A stretch of 64,000 nt of DNA from Sphingobacteriales bacterium (GTDB lineage Bacteria; Bacteroidota; Bacteroidia; Chitinophagales; Chitinophagaceae). Position 1 is the stretch's first letter. Each line of letters starts with the position of its first letter. This document shows, one piece after another, positions 43,494 through 52,869 of this stretch. A program made the translations under genes and the position numbers. The DNA lies in NCBI GenBank assembly GCA_900299255.1, contig OMJB01000064.1, forward strand, positions 19,893 to 83,892, read 5' to 3'. Under the pieces are notes generated by a model. It made no database searches. It had not been told where the DNA came from and worked only from the letters and a program-made list of their open reading frames with translations.

Positions 43494-44489
43494 CTACACT
43501 GCCATCAGGCTGCAACCGCGGAGGGCGCTGTGATCGAGCCGGCCGAGTACCTCAAATGTACCATCGGGGGCTATGGTGCCTATATCTTCTGTGGCAATGA
43601 ACGAACAGGAGTTCATGTTGGCAAGATCTATAATATTGAGTGCGCCGGTGCCGTTAGTGGCAACCGAGAGCGGGTCATTGATGTCGCGAACGTATACCCG
43701 CATGGTGTGCGTGGCACTGAAGATGCCGTTTGCGCGCGCATATGCCTGCGAGAGCAGTTCTGTCATGCCATACTCGGCATGTATGGCATCCAGATGCCAT
43801 TGTTTTTTGAGAATATCATGTACTGCCGTACGGGTCATTTCTTCTTTTCTTCCTTTCATGCCGCCGGTTTCCATTACAATGGCGTTGTGCAAGGGCATGG
43901 GGCAGGCGGCTGCAAAGTCGAGCAGGGCAAATGTGACACCCAGCAGCAGGGCCTTGCGGTTGTTCTGAGTGGCTTTAGCAAGTGCAGCACGCAGCTGATC
44001 CCACTCGTTGATATAAAACCCGCTTTCGGGATGGCCGCCTTTCTCCATCAGTGTTTTGGCCATATAAACCAGTGAGGCGTTCTGCCGCTCGAGATAGGAA
44101 GGCAGCAGGGCCAGGATCACATAATCTTCGGGTGGGCCGTAGAATTCATTAAAACCCGATAACAGGGACTTTTCGTAAACAGAGGCATCGGTTATCAGGT
44201 GCCGGGATGCTGTATCTCCGGTGGTTTTGGAGCTTTCAAATACCAGTGCAGGTTTATTACTGGTGCTTCCGGTAATGACATCGTGGGTTTTGAAAAATGA
44301 AATAGGCAGAAATGGTATATCAGTGAGTTGAATGACCGTTCTTACATCTGTTTTCAAAGCCTCGCAGTATGCCCGGTACAGGGTGTTGTGTTCGTACTGG
44401 TACCTGAAAACCTCGAACGCAGTTTCTTCGAAATTGCTCGTGTTGGCGAGCAATACACTTTCGGGGTTTGGCGTTGTAGTGTCAGGCAC
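43494..44489 (-). CDS. LuxE/PaaK family acyl-protein synthetase-like protein
   Basis: A 331-residue member of the adenylating LuxE/PaaK group, starting with GTG at 44489. Seen: LPISFFKTHDV near the N-terminus, VFESSKTTGDT (phosphate-binding region), YGMTELLSQAYAR, and the late FIATEDIGTIAPDGTFEVLGRLDHS (adenylate-binding Asp and hinge). These enzymes activate a carboxylic acid as acyl-AMP. In Bacteroidota it often stands alone, and its acid is unknown. It ends next to an octamer repeat and diverges from the 44510 lipoprotein gene with only 20 nt between the two starts. Confidence 0.8.
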   Translation of the reverse strand: MPDTTTPNPESVLLANTSNFEETAFEVFRYQYEHNTLYRAYCEALKTDVRTVIQLTDIPFLPISFFKTHDVITGSTSNKPALVFESSKTTGDTASRHLITDASVYEKSLLSGFNEFYGPPEDYVILALLPSYLERQNASLVYMAKTLMEKGGHPESGFYINEWDQLRAALAKATQNNRKALLLGVTFALLDFAAACPMPLHNAIVMETGGMKGRKEEMTRTAVHDILKKQWHLDAIHAEYGMTELLSQAYARANGIFSATHTMRVYVRDINDPLSVATNGTGALNIIDLANMNSCSFIATEDIGTIAPDGTFEVLGRLDHSALRGCSLMAV

Positions 44490-44495
44490 TTTGAT

Positions 44496-44503
44496 TAACT
44501 TTG
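44496..44503 (+). promoter_or_regulatory. promoter -7 element of 44510 lipoprotein gene
   Basis: TAACTTTG, an exact match, ends 6 nt before ATG 44510. It lies in a direct repeat (CTTTGATTAA twice) in the 20-nt gap between the two divergent starts. Confidence 0.55.
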
Positions 44504-44509
44504 ATTAAA

Positions 44510-44980
44510 ATGATCCGGTTCCGATACATAGTTTCACTCTGCTTTTTTTGCGTGCTTTCTGCCTGCCAAAAAAATACTATGTCAAAGATACCACAGATAA
44601 GCCTAATTGATTTCTATCCGGAAGTTGGGATAAAAGTTAATGTAGATACTGTGTACATGGTTTTTCATCTGGAAGACGGAGATGCCGACCTGGGGCCTGA
44701 ATACAAGGGAGATACGATGTCGAGCATTCATATTAAAGACTCGAGGTTTGACAGCCTGGGTTATACTATCTATACCTTTCCTTACATCAGCAACTCTACC
44801 GAAGACCCCAACAAGGGCCTGGTGGGCGAGTGTACTTTTTTCCCGGTACCGCAGCCTGTGCCGAGAGACTCCCTGCATGGTATAACAGGCGACACCATGT
44901 ATTATGAGTTTTATATCACCGACAGGGCGCACCACGAGAGCAACCATATAAAAACGCACACTTTTATCATTAGGCCATAG
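44510..44980 (+). CDS. lipoprotein of unknown function
   Basis: From ATG 44510 (156 aa) a lipoprotein signal ends in VLSAC. The rest is short and beta-rich, with many Asp and Tyr (VYMVFHLEDGDADLGPEY, then ITGDTMYYEFYITDRAHHES), and no recognised domain. The frame begins at a TTG nine nt earlier, but the ATG is preferred because the -7 box ends 6 nt before it. Confidence 0.7.
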   Translation: MIRFRYIVSLCFFCVLSACQKNTMSKIPQISLIDFYPEVGIKVNVDTVYMVFHLEDGDADLGPEYKGDTMSSIHIKDSRFDSLGYTIYTFPYISNSTEDPNKGLVGECTFFPVPQPVPRDSLHGITGDTMYYEFYITDRAHHESNHIKTHTFIIRP

Positions 44981-45066
44981 TACAGGGCTTAGCCAGCATT
45001 TATGGGCTATTTCGTTTCTGAGCGGCATATTATTGCCAATAGTTAATATTTGTTATTTTCATAAAA

Positions 45067-45074
45067 TAAATTTG
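45067..45074 (+). promoter_or_regulatory. promoter -7 element of 45135 gene
   Basis: TAAATTTG followed by A, exact to the consensus, 60 nt before the ATG. The paralogous gene at 46571 has the same octamer upstream. Confidence 0.5.
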
Positions 45075-45134
45075 ACCTATTCCTTTTTTGGCAAGGGCTG
45101 ATGAAGTATCTTTCCAATCTAAACTTGATATTTT

Positions 45135-46457
45135 ATGAAACCTGTTTATTTTATGAGAATGGCCATTGCTGCCATAGCGTTAATTTATGCCACTGTGGCT
45201 GAAGCACAGATGGTTGGTTCAGATGTTTTTTTGCAGGGCCGGTATGTGGAAGTTGGCATTGGCAATTTAGGCTATTTTGGTTCCGGAGGTGTTCCGCCAA
45301 CGGGTTATCATGGTCATTGCACGGGTTGCTTTCCTGCCAATTCGATGGGTTTTGTTGCAGATCCGGGAATGGACGGTTGGGCAGTGGGCACTCCCCCAAT
45401 GATGGGCGACTATTTTGTGCCAGGTTCACCTTTTGAAGGCTGGGAAATACAGGTTGGCAGTAAACGTTGCCAGGCATACAACAACGGCCCCACTTCCACT
45501 TTTGCGTACTCGGGCGGTATGGGTACCTGCACCGGAAGCAATATATCTTATTCAACCAGCGGTGGCGTAACGGTTGGTGTATGGGAAGGCATCATAGACA
45601 GCATAAGGCTCACTCAGATAACTACAATTGATACCAACAGCCTTTATTTTACTGTAAAGATCATTCTCACCAATCTGGCGTCGGCACCCAAGGACAGCAT
45701 CTATTATATCAGAAGCCTTGACCCGGATAATGATGAAACATGGCCTGGTGGCGGGTTTATTACAGATAACCTGGTGGAGTTTCAGAGTACTGACACAACT
45801 GTTGTTTCAGCAACTGGACAAAGTGCTTCTACACCCTATCTGGGGTTAGGCACCACCGATACCGGCGCCACTGCGCTGATATACAATTCCTGGCCCATTT
45901 CGGTAACCGCAGACCTGGCAGCAGGGTATGGTGGGTCTACAACTTTTGGAGGTACTTCTTTTTACTCGACCGGTACTCATCATGTTGCCGATATAGCAAT
46001 AGGCCTGATTATGAATGTGCCTCACCTGGCCTCTGTAGATAGTGCCGGAGACAGTGTTTACAGGACTGCTGCAACACATATGCTGCACCCGGCCAATTCG
46101 GCTTCGTTTACTTATTTCTACGCTTTTAGCCTGGCAGGCAGAGACTCTGCGATTGCTCACCTGAGCCAGATTCCGGTTCCTCCATCAACGCTGAATGTGA
46201 TCAATGTAAATGAGAAAAGCGAAGTGAAGGTATTCCCCAATCCATCAAGGGACCAGATAAATGTGACAGGCCTGGTAGCTACCGATCGTATAGCATTATA
46301 TGATATGATGGGCAGGAGCGCAGACCAGACCTGGACAGTAGCCCACGACGGCATGAATACATTCAGGTACAACAATGTGCCTGCAGGGTCTTATGTAGTT
46401 GTGGTTACAGATGCCAGCGGGAATATTAAATCGCGAGTACCTGTGAGAAAGAATTAG
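45135..46457 (+). CDS. secreted T9SS-sorted protein, paralogue 1
   Basis: A 440-residue protein with a signal peptide (about 1-24) and MVGSDVFLQGRYVEVGIGNLG at the mature N-terminus. The body contains IYYIRSLDPDNDETWPGGGF, DTTVVSATG and many Ser/Thr/Asp turns. The C-terminal 80 residues are a sorting domain: VKVFPNPSRDQINVTG, then IALYDMMGRS, then the basic end SRVPVRKN. The sorting signal indicates type IX secretion to the surface. The gene 46571 is a close paralogue. Function unknown. Confidence 0.87.
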   Translation: MKPVYFMRMAIAAIALIYATVAEAQMVGSDVFLQGRYVEVGIGNLGYFGSGGVPPTGYHGHCTGCFPANSMGFVADPGMDGWAVGTPPMMGDYFVPGSPFEGWEIQVGSKRCQAYNNGPTSTFAYSGGMGTCTGSNISYSTSGGVTVGVWEGIIDSIRLTQITTIDTNSLYFTVKIILTNLASAPKDSIYYIRSLDPDNDETWPGGGFITDNLVEFQSTDTTVVSATGQSASTPYLGLGTTDTGATALIYNSWPISVTADLAAGYGGSTTFGGTSFYSTGTHHVADIAIGLIMNVPHLASVDSAGDSVYRTAATHMLHPANSASFTYFYAFSLAGRDSAIAHLSQIPVPPSTLNVINVNEKSEVKVFPNPSRDQINVTGLVATDRIALYDMMGRSADQTWTVAHDGMNTFRYNNVPAGSYVVVVTDASGNIKSRVPVRKN

Positions 46458-46460
46458 TTG

Positions 46461-46482
46461 AAGAAGCCACGGCTTCTTTAAT
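46461..46482 (+). terminator. terminator after paralogue 1
   Basis: AAGAAGC-cacg-GCTTCTT forms a 7-bp stem followed by a TTAATTAATT tract just after the stop codon at 46455-46457. Confidence 0.55.
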
Positions 46483-46536
46483 TAATTCAGGTATTTTTTC
46501 GTGGTTTGCCAACGGAAATAATGGTTTCGCATGTCT

Positions 46537-46544
46537 TAAATTTG
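46537..46544 (+). promoter_or_regulatory. promoter -7 element of 46571 gene
   Basis: TAAATTTG followed by A, exact to the consensus, ends 26 nt before ATG 46571. Confidence 0.5.
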
Positions 46545-46570
46545 ATTAGTCACACATTAAACTGAATTTT

Positions 46571-47872
46571 ATGAAGAAAAACTACCTGTTCAAGGTTTTA
46601 TTTGCAGCAATGAGTGCTTTGCCATTTGCATCTTTCGGGCAGATGGTAGGTTCTGATATTTTCCTGAAAGGGAAGTACGTAGAAGTGGGCATAGGCCATC
46701 TGGGTTACTATGGCTCTGATGCCATCGCTCCGGGGGGCTACCATCCGCATGGCAGTACCAAACTGGGTTTTGTTGCTGATCCGGGCATGACCAGCTGGGG
46801 CACCGGTTCCGGTTCGCACTAAATGGGCGATTATTTCCTGCCTGGTATGCCATTTGAAGGCTGGGACCTGGAAATCAACGGGCAGCGCTGCCAGGGGTAC
46901 AATACCGGCTCTGGCTCCAGCACTCTGATAACCTCTGCCGGAACTGCTACCGGTACAAACTTATCTTACGCTGCGACAGGCAGTAAAGTATCTGGCACTT
47001 GGCAGGGTATGTATGACAGTGTTGCTATTACTCAGATCACTACACTGGATACCAATGATATGTATTTTACGGTAAAGGTGATACTCACCAATACCGCTGT
47101 TGCACCTAAAAACAATATCTACTATTTAAGAAGCCTGGATCCGGACAACGACCAAAGCTGGCTGGGTGGCGGTTTCCCAACGCACAATGTGATTGAATAC
47201 CAGTCGACAGATACTTCTATCGTATCGGCAACCGGTTACAGCTCAACATCGGCCTATCTGGCACTGGGAACAGCAGACACGGCAGCTACCGCACTTATTT
47301 ATAACAGCTGGCCGATAGCGATTGGTTCCAGCCTGGCTTCTGCTTATTCAGGTACTATGTCGGGCGAGTTTACAGGGCCTGTAGGCACTGACCATGCAGG
47401 TGATATAGCGATTGGACTGATAATGTACATCCCGCACCTTTCAACAGTAGACAGCGCAGGAGACAGCGTGTACCGCACTACATCAGTGGCTGCTACCCGC
47501 CATCCTAAAAACAGTGCCAGCTTCACGTATTTTTATGCGTTCAGCAAGGATGCTGCAGATTCAGCAATAGCACATACTATTCTTACTTATCCGGCAGTAA
47601 CGCTGGGTACAATCAGCAACGTAAACAGCGTGGCAGATGTGCGGGTGTACCCTAACCCGTCTAAAGACCAGATAACAATAACCGGCCTTGCAGCAACCGA
47701 CCGTGTTGCCTTGTATGATATGGTGGGCAGAAGCGCAGGCCAGGACTGGGTAGTAAGCCAGGATGGTGCCAGTACCTTCAGGTATAACAATGTACCTACA
47801 GGTGCATACGTAGTTGTGGTGACAGATTCCAGCGGAAATATTAAATCGCGCGTGCCTGTGAGAAAGAATTAA
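46571..47872 (+). pseudogene. T9SS-sorted protein, paralogue 2, split by an in-frame TAA
   Basis: The frame runs from ATG 46571 to 46819, is stopped by TAA at 46820-46822, and resumes in the same frame at ATG 46823 to 47872. The two parts match paralogue 1 throughout: MVGSDIFLKGKYVEVGIGHLG on one side and GDYFLPGMPFEGWDLEI on the other, with the sorting domain VRVYPNPSKDQITITG at the end. Relative to paralogue 1 only a few residues before the stop differ (GTPPMMGDY against GTGSGSH-stop-MGDY). The second part has no signal peptide, so if re-initiated it would not be secreted. Confidence 0.75.
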
Positions 47873-47897
47873 AATTTATTGCAAATGACTATTGGAA

Positions 47898-47924
47898 GGG
47901 TTCTGTAACAGAACCCTCCTTTTT
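47898..47924 (+). terminator. terminator after paralogue 2
   Basis: GGGTTCTG pairs with CAGAACCC around a TAA loop (47898-47916), followed by TCC and T5 at 47920-47924. A classic intrinsic terminator. Confidence 0.75.
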
Positions 47925-48002
47925 AATACTGGTGCTGTTATCATCCCGATTTTGATTTTTAATGGCATATTACTAACTTCACCCTTCATAAAAGTTGTAT
48001 TC

Positions 48003-48251
48003 ATGAAATTCCGCTCGTTTTTATTGATGGTTATGGTTTGTGCAGGTGTATTCTCAATGAGTTCCTGCGTAAAAAATTATACCTGCCATTGTGATATTAA
48101 ATACAGCGGAAAGCCCGGCCTGCCAGACAGCACCGCTAAGGAATACGATATAGCAGATACCAAATCATCTGCGAAGAGCAAGTGCGAGGCTGAATCCGGC
48201 ACTTACCAGAACAACGGCATCCATACTGACGAGAACTGTTACCTGTACTAA
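48003..48251 (+). CDS. small Cys-rich lipoprotein
   Basis: From ATG 48003 (82 aa) a short lipoprotein signal ends in SMSSC; the frame to 47892 gives no such signal. The mature part carries more cysteines (YTCHCDIKYSG, KCEAES, ENCYLY), an arrangement that could form two disulfides. No family recognised. It lies 61 nt before a DoxX/MauE-thioredoxin gene, which could serve disulfide chemistry in the same compartment. Confidence 0.6.
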   Translation: MKFRSFLLMVMVCAGVFSMSSCVKNYTCHCDIKYSGKPGLPDSTAKEYDIADTKSSAKSKCEAESGTYQNNGIHTDENCYLY

Positions 48252-48291
48252 CTCCTGATTTTCTGTTGCGCAGCACTTCGGTTATTTTTGG

Positions 48292-48299
48292 TAATTTTG
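48292..48299 (+). promoter_or_regulatory. promoter -7 element of 48313 gene
   Basis: TAATTTTG followed by C, exact to TAnnTTTG, ends 13 nt before ATG 48313. Confidence 0.55.
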
Positions 48300-48312
48300 C
48301 GGGGTATAAATT

Positions 48313-49341
48313 ATGGATTCCGCACTACCTGAAAGCAAAACCGGCCTGTTTTACCTGAAGCGGGTTTTCGGCTTTATTTTACTGATGGCAATGGCTGCCA
48401 CGTTTTTTTACTCGGCATACACTAAGTCAGGTGTTGAGTTTCGTGGTTTCAGATTAGTAGATACGCCAAATGCCACCAATGCCTTCGATAGTTTTCAGTG
48501 GACATTTCTTGATCTGGGCATAAGCAGCATGGTGACAGCAGGTGTTATTGCCAGGGTACTGATAGGCTTTGAATTCATGCTGGGCTTATTCCTGCTATTT
48601 CATATTTACCTCCGGAAGTTTACTTACAAAGCGATTATCGCAGTTCTTACAGTATTCATTATTTACTTGTTGGTGGTTATCTTAAAACAGGGCAACTCAG
48701 GCAATTGTGGCTGCTTTGGCAACAAGGTATCTATGACGCCACTCAACGCAATCTGGAAGAATGTGGCCATGATAGCGGTAACTGTGTTGCTGATGTATAT
48801 ATACCCTGTAAAGCCTTACAGACATCAGGAATATGTGGGTATGGTGGTTGCAGCAATCGGGTTCACGGTGCCGTTTGTTGTAAATATGATGTATGTAGGC
48901 ACGGCTCCTGTTAAGTACGCCAACCCGATTGACCTGAACCCACTGTATCAGTACACTCCTGCTCCAGCAGTAGACCTCAGAAAGGGCAAGCATATTCTGG
49001 CTTTAATGAGCCTTACCTGCCCCCATTGCAAGAAGGCGGCCTATCTGCTGCAGGTGATACACCGTGAGCACCCTGAGATTCCGATATTTATAGTGCTGGA
49101 CGGGCCTGAACCTTACCTGAAAGCATTCTTCGATGAAACACATGCCGAACATGTGCCTTATCTTTTTTTCCGGCACACAAAAGAATTTGAAGACATGGTT
49201 AATTCTGGCCTGAAAAAAGGAGACCATGGCGGCGTACCTACCATCTTTTGGGTGAACAACGGTATGATCGAATACAAGAGCGTATACGCCTACTACCAGC
49301 TAGATCCCAAGTACATGGTGCATTGGCTGAATGCAAAGTAA
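48313..49341 (+). CDS. MauE/DoxX-like redox membrane protein fused to thioredoxin-like domain
   Basis: A 342-residue protein with four to five membrane helices in the first 200 residues, including the MauE-type Cys pair NCGCFG (about 135-140), then a periplasmic thioredoxin-like domain with CPHC near residue 236. The first part resembles MauE/DoxX proteins that carry electrons in the membrane, the second a disulfide or reductase domain. Likely a DsbD-like or cytochrome-maturation-type redox relay in the inner membrane. Partners are unknown; the Cys-rich lipoprotein upstream is a possible client. Confidence 0.8.
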   Translation: MDSALPESKTGLFYLKRVFGFILLMAMAATFFYSAYTKSGVEFRGFRLVDTPNATNAFDSFQWTFLDLGISSMVTAGVIARVLIGFEFMLGLFLLFHIYLRKFTYKAIIAVLTVFIIYLLVVILKQGNSGNCGCFGNKVSMTPLNAIWKNVAMIAVTVLLMYIYPVKPYRHQEYVGMVVAAIGFTVPFVVNMMYVGTAPVKYANPIDLNPLYQYTPAPAVDLRKGKHILALMSLTCPHCKKAAYLLQVIHREHPEIPIFIVLDGPEPYLKAFFDETHAEHVPYLFFRHTKEFEDMVNSGLKKGDHGGVPTIFWVNNGMIEYKSVYAYYQLDPKYMVHWLNAK

Positions 49342-49350
49342 ACTTTCAGT

Positions 49351-50457
49351 TTATTCTTTTATGAATTTTGATGCTATCCCTTCACCGCCGGAAGTGCTTA
49401 CGAGATAAAAATATGTTCCCGGTGCCAGTTCTGATGTGTTTATTGCAATAGTGTGTTCGCCTGCAGTGAGGCTGGCAGATTTTGCAGTAATCAGCACTTT
49501 TCCAGCTATATCTGTTAGCTGCACAGTTACATCAGCAGATTGTGCCAGGCTGAATCTGATATTTGTTGCGGTTGTTGCAGGGTTAGGGTAGTTGCCAAAG
49601 AACGTCAGGTTATTTCTGGTAATACCTTTTACAGCAGCAGGAGCACCCAGAATAACGATTGGATAGATAGCCAGATTATTTTTTATGGAGTCATTCTGTG
49701 TGTAGTTGTCATACCATTTGTTATCTGATTCCAGCGTTGCGTTCTGTACGTTGAAGACCGTATCCAGCGTGGTATCGATGGAGGAGTTGATATTGAGAAC
49801 CAGCCTGTAATCAATCAGCGGAAGCCTGTGCCCGTTGTAGGTTGATGCCAGTCCAATAATATCTCCGTTGAGTGAGGCAAAGTCGTAATCTATGCTGTAA
49901 CCGGCAAAAAAGGAGCTGTAAAAATTGCTGGTTGAGTCTTTAAACATGAATTTCTTCAGCGTATCAGTTGTGGCCCCAATACCCAGCTTGGTAACGGGTA
50001 CTGACAGCGTATCAATCTCATTGTTGGGGAAACCTCTGAAATAGCGGGTTGCAGAGATCATCTGCATGTCACCTTCGTCCCACAGTTTAAAAGTGATGGA
50101 CTTGGTTGATGCCGGATTGACTTTGCCGGTGAATACCGCAAAGAGGCCTACCACCTGCATGTTGCTTCCTCCATTATCGGTATAATCGTACCGCTCAGCA
50201 AAGGCTTTATCTCCCCACATATTGGTGCCGGTTACATAGCCGCCGTTTGCAGCCGCCAGTTTGTAGCCGGTAAGCGTATCAGTGGAAAGTACATGCGTAA
50301 GCGTATCGAGGGCTCCTGCAGCCGTTGTTTTGCTGGCGGCACTAATACCGGCCGAGAATGCAGGGCGGATTGGGGCTGAAGCCACAGTGGATGTCCTTTG
50401 AGCAAAACCGGTTGTAAAAACGAAAACAGAAGCAATAAGTATAAATAATTTCTTCAT
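49351..50457 (-). CDS. secreted T9SS-sorted protein
   Basis: A 368-residue protein with a signal peptide of about 19 residues and a sorting domain at the end (FFGNYPNPATTATNIRFSLA, then VTVQLTDIAGKVLITA, then APGTYFYLV, then ASKFIKE). The middle is rich in Thr, Ser and Asp with a beta-rich pattern (SITFKLWDEGDMQMISATRY) and no recognised catalytic site. Exported by the type IX system. A near-consensus -7 (TAATTTTA) lies about 20 nt upstream. Convergent with the MauE-like gene. Confidence 0.85.
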   Translation of the reverse strand: MKKLFILIASVFVFTTGFAQRTSTVASAPIRPAFSAGISAASKTTAAGALDTLTHVLSTDTLTGYKLAAANGGYVTGTNMWGDKAFAERYDYTDNGGSNMQVVGLFAVFTGKVNPASTKSITFKLWDEGDMQMISATRYFRGFPNNEIDTLSVPVTKLGIGATTDTLKKFMFKDSTSNFYSSFFAGYSIDYDFASLNGDIIGLASTYNGHRLPLIDYRLVLNINSSIDTTLDTVFNVQNATLESDNKWYDNYTQNDSIKNNLAIYPIVILGAPAAVKGITRNNLTFFGNYPNPATTATNIRFSLAQSADVTVQLTDIAGKVLITAKSASLTAGEHTIAINTSELAPGTYFYLVSTSGGEGIASKFIKE

Positions 50458-50539
50458 TCTTTTTTATTTGGGTTAAAATTACGTTTCCTGCCCTATTAGT
50501 ACGCTGAATTATTCATAAAACTGCGTTAATAAGCATAAA

Positions 50540-51526
50540 CTAAACAATGCGGGTGGCACGGTGTAGCAGTAAAAGGTCTGCCAGAGCTATAGCGGTTGCT
50601 GCCTCTACCACAACCGGCACACGTAGCGCAATACAGAGATCGTGCCTGCCTTTTACAGTGAAAGGGGCAATAGTATTTGCAGCTTTGTTCCATGTTTGCT
50701 GTTCTCTGGGTGTGCTGCTGGTGGGTTTCACTGCTACTCTGAAATGCAGCTCGTTTCCGTTTGTAATTCCTCCGTTTATGCCGCCTGCATGGTTGGTTTT
50801 TGTTGTTCCCACCTCGTCAATGAAGGCATCATTATGCTGGCTGCCTGTCATACGGGCCGCAGCAAAACCGCTTCCGAATTCTATTCCTTTAATAGCAGGT
50901 ATGGAGAAAATAATGTGGCTAATAACCGATTCGGCTGAGTTGAAAAACGGTTCGCCCAGCCCTATGGGCAGCCCGTTCACTGTACAGCTTACTATCCCAC
51001 CTAAGCTGTCGTTATTGTCAATAGCTTTTTGAATAGCTGCCTCAATATCCGCCAGTCCGCCAGCTTCTGTTAGTGTGGCAGCTACAGAAACGCCAGTAAG
51101 TATTTTTTTTGCAACAACACCTGCCGCCACCATTGCAACGGTTAATCTGCCTGAGGAGTGTCCACCCCCACGGTGATCATTGAAGCCATTGAATTTGCGC
51201 GCGAGCACAAAATCTGCATGGCCGGGGCGGGGAGTGTCTTTAACTGCGTCGTAGTCACCAGAGCGTACGTTGTTGTTTTCAAATACAATGGTGAGGGGCG
51301 CTCCGGTAGTTTTATCTTTATACACGCCACTTACAAAAATGGGTAGGTCCTCTTCTTTTCGGGGTGTAGTACCGGCGGCACCGGCTTTTCTCCTTGCTAG
51401 GTCGGGCATGAAGTCTGCGGGGGCGATATCTATTCCTGCCGGGCAGCCGTCAATAGTAACGCCCACCCACTTGCCATGAGACTCACCAAAAATGCTGACC
51501 CTGAATATTTGTCCGAATGTGTTCAT
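50540..51526 (-). CDS. aroC: chorismate synthase
   Basis: A 328-residue enzyme of the shikimate pathway converting EPSP to chorismate with reduced FMN. Signature motifs: FGESHGKWVGVTIDGCPAG (first AroC signature), DYDAVKDTPRPGHAD, NDHRGGGHSSGRLT, and GINGGITNGNELHFRVAVKP near the C-terminus. It is somewhat shorter than the usual 350-360 residues, with an abrupt C-terminus LLLLHRATRIV. It follows aroA (65 nt) in the order aroB, aroA, aroC. Confidence 0.96.
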   Translation of the reverse strand: MNTFGQIFRVSIFGESHGKWVGVTIDGCPAGIDIAPADFMPDLARRKAGAAGTTPRKEEDLPIFVSGVYKDKTTGAPLTIVFENNNVRSGDYDAVKDTPRPGHADFVLARKFNGFNDHRGGGHSSGRLTVAMVAAGVVAKKILTGVSVAATLTEAGGLADIEAAIQKAIDNNDSLGGIVSCTVNGLPIGLGEPFFNSAESVISHIIFSIPAIKGIEFGSGFAAARMTGSQHNDAFIDEVGTTKTNHAGGINGGITNGNELHFRVAVKPTSSTPREQQTWNKAANTIAPFTVKGRHDLCIALRVPVVVEAATAIALADLLLLHRATRIV

Positions 51527-51591
51527 TGATTGCTATTACTAAAGTATCTAAAAATACTAAATGATTTCAATTGTTTTTTGACCGGCTCGGT

Positions 51592-52869
51592 TTAGCCGTC
51601 AAGCATTACCGATCTTCCGCCACACAAAGCCAGATCCCTGAAAAAGCCGGGATAGGATTTGTTGACGCACATGGGGTTGGTAATATCTACCGGCCCTGCT
51701 GCCCGCAGCGCGCCAATGGCGGCGGCCATAGCTATTCGGTGGTCATTGTATGAGTCAATCAAAGTGCCGTTAAGTTTGTTCATTCCTTCAATAAACAAAG
51801 TGTCTTCCTCCACAGAGAAATGAACGCCAAAGCTTTGCAGCATTTCGGTAATACTCTCCACTCTATTGCTTTCTTTGTAGAACAGCCTGTGCACCCCGGC
51901 AATACTGCTTTCGCCCTCGCAGCAGGCTGCAAGAATAGCCAGTGCCGGGAACAGATCGGGGCAATCTGTGGCATCAAATTCAAAGGCCGACAACTGTGCG
52001 CTGCTCACTGTAATACCTTCACTGTCAATTATAACATTGGCCCCTGCTGCGGCCAGCACTTCAAGTATTGCTTTGTCTGCCTGCTTTGAAACAGGGTTTA
52101 CGTTCTTTATAGTTACTGATCCGGCAATGGCGCCGGCAACCATAAAAAAGGCCGCACTGCTCCAGTCGCCTTCTACGTGGATATCGAGATTGTTTTTTGT
52201 GACAAATAATGCCGGATCAATCACAAACTCTTTGTAGTTGTTATTAATCACTTTTCTGCCCGACTGTTCCAATACCTCCAGCGTCATATCTATGTATGGT
52301 TTGCTTTTCAGGCCAGAGACGGTAATTGTTATTTTTTCAGTTGCGCAATCGCAAAGGGCAAAGAGTATTCCGGAGAGCAGCTGTGATCCGCCATCCGCAT
52401 TCATTTTGACGTTAGTGGCTTTCACCGGACCTTGTATACTTGCCGGCAGGTATTTTTCAAATCCTGGCAACTGAATGCCCAACTGAGGGAAAACCTCAGC
52501 AAACCCTTCCATCGGGCGTTTGAGCAGGCTGCCTGATCCGGTAATTGTTAAAGCCTTGTCGGAAAGAGCGGCAATAGGTGTAAACAGCCGCGCTGCTAGG
52601 CCGCTTTCGCCGCATATAATTGTGTCAGGTGCAGGGGCGACACCATTACTTGTGAATTCTGTTTTTTCAGCCGTTTTTGATGTGATAACGGCACCCAGCT
52701 GCTGTACGATGTTCAGTGAGGCCCGCTCATCATCAGATACTCCCGGATGGTAAACTACAGTATTTCCCTTGTGCAGTAATGCCGCCGCATAGGCCCGCTG
52801 GGTATAGCTTTTAGATGATGGCGCGGTGACAATACCCGATACCGGGCCGGGCTCAATTCTCGCTCTCAT
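51592..52869 (-). CDS. aroA: 3-phosphoshikimate 1-carboxyvinyltransferase (EPSP synthase)
   Basis: A 425-residue two-domain enzyme that joins PEP to shikimate 3-phosphate. Seen: SSKSYTQRAYAAAL (start of the substrate-binding site), ICGESGLAARLFTPIA, DGGSQLLSGILFALC, the hinge DWSSAAFFMVAGA, ESNRVESITEML, and YNDHRIAMAAAIGAL. The start is taken as ATG 52869, overlapping aroB by 17 nt; a GTG at 52875 is possible. Second gene of aroB-aroA-aroC. Confidence 0.96.
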   Translation of the reverse strand: MRARIEPGPVSGIVTAPSSKSYTQRAYAAALLHKGNTVVYHPGVSDDERASLNIVQQLGAVITSKTAEKTEFTSNGVAPAPDTIICGESGLAARLFTPIAALSDKALTITGSGSLLKRPMEGFAEVFPQLGIQLPGFEKYLPASIQGPVKATNVKMNADGGSQLLSGILFALCDCATEKITITVSGLKSKPYIDMTLEVLEQSGRKVINNNYKEFVIDPALFVTKNNLDIHVEGDWSSAAFFMVAGAIAGSVTIKNVNPVSKQADKAILEVLAAAGANVIIDSEGITVSSAQLSAFEFDATDCPDLFPALAILAACCEGESSIAGVHRLFYKESNRVESITEMLQSFGVHFSVEEDTLFIEGMNKLNGTLIDSYNDHRIAMAAAIGALRAAGPVDITNPMCVNKSYPGFFRDLALCGGRSVMLDG

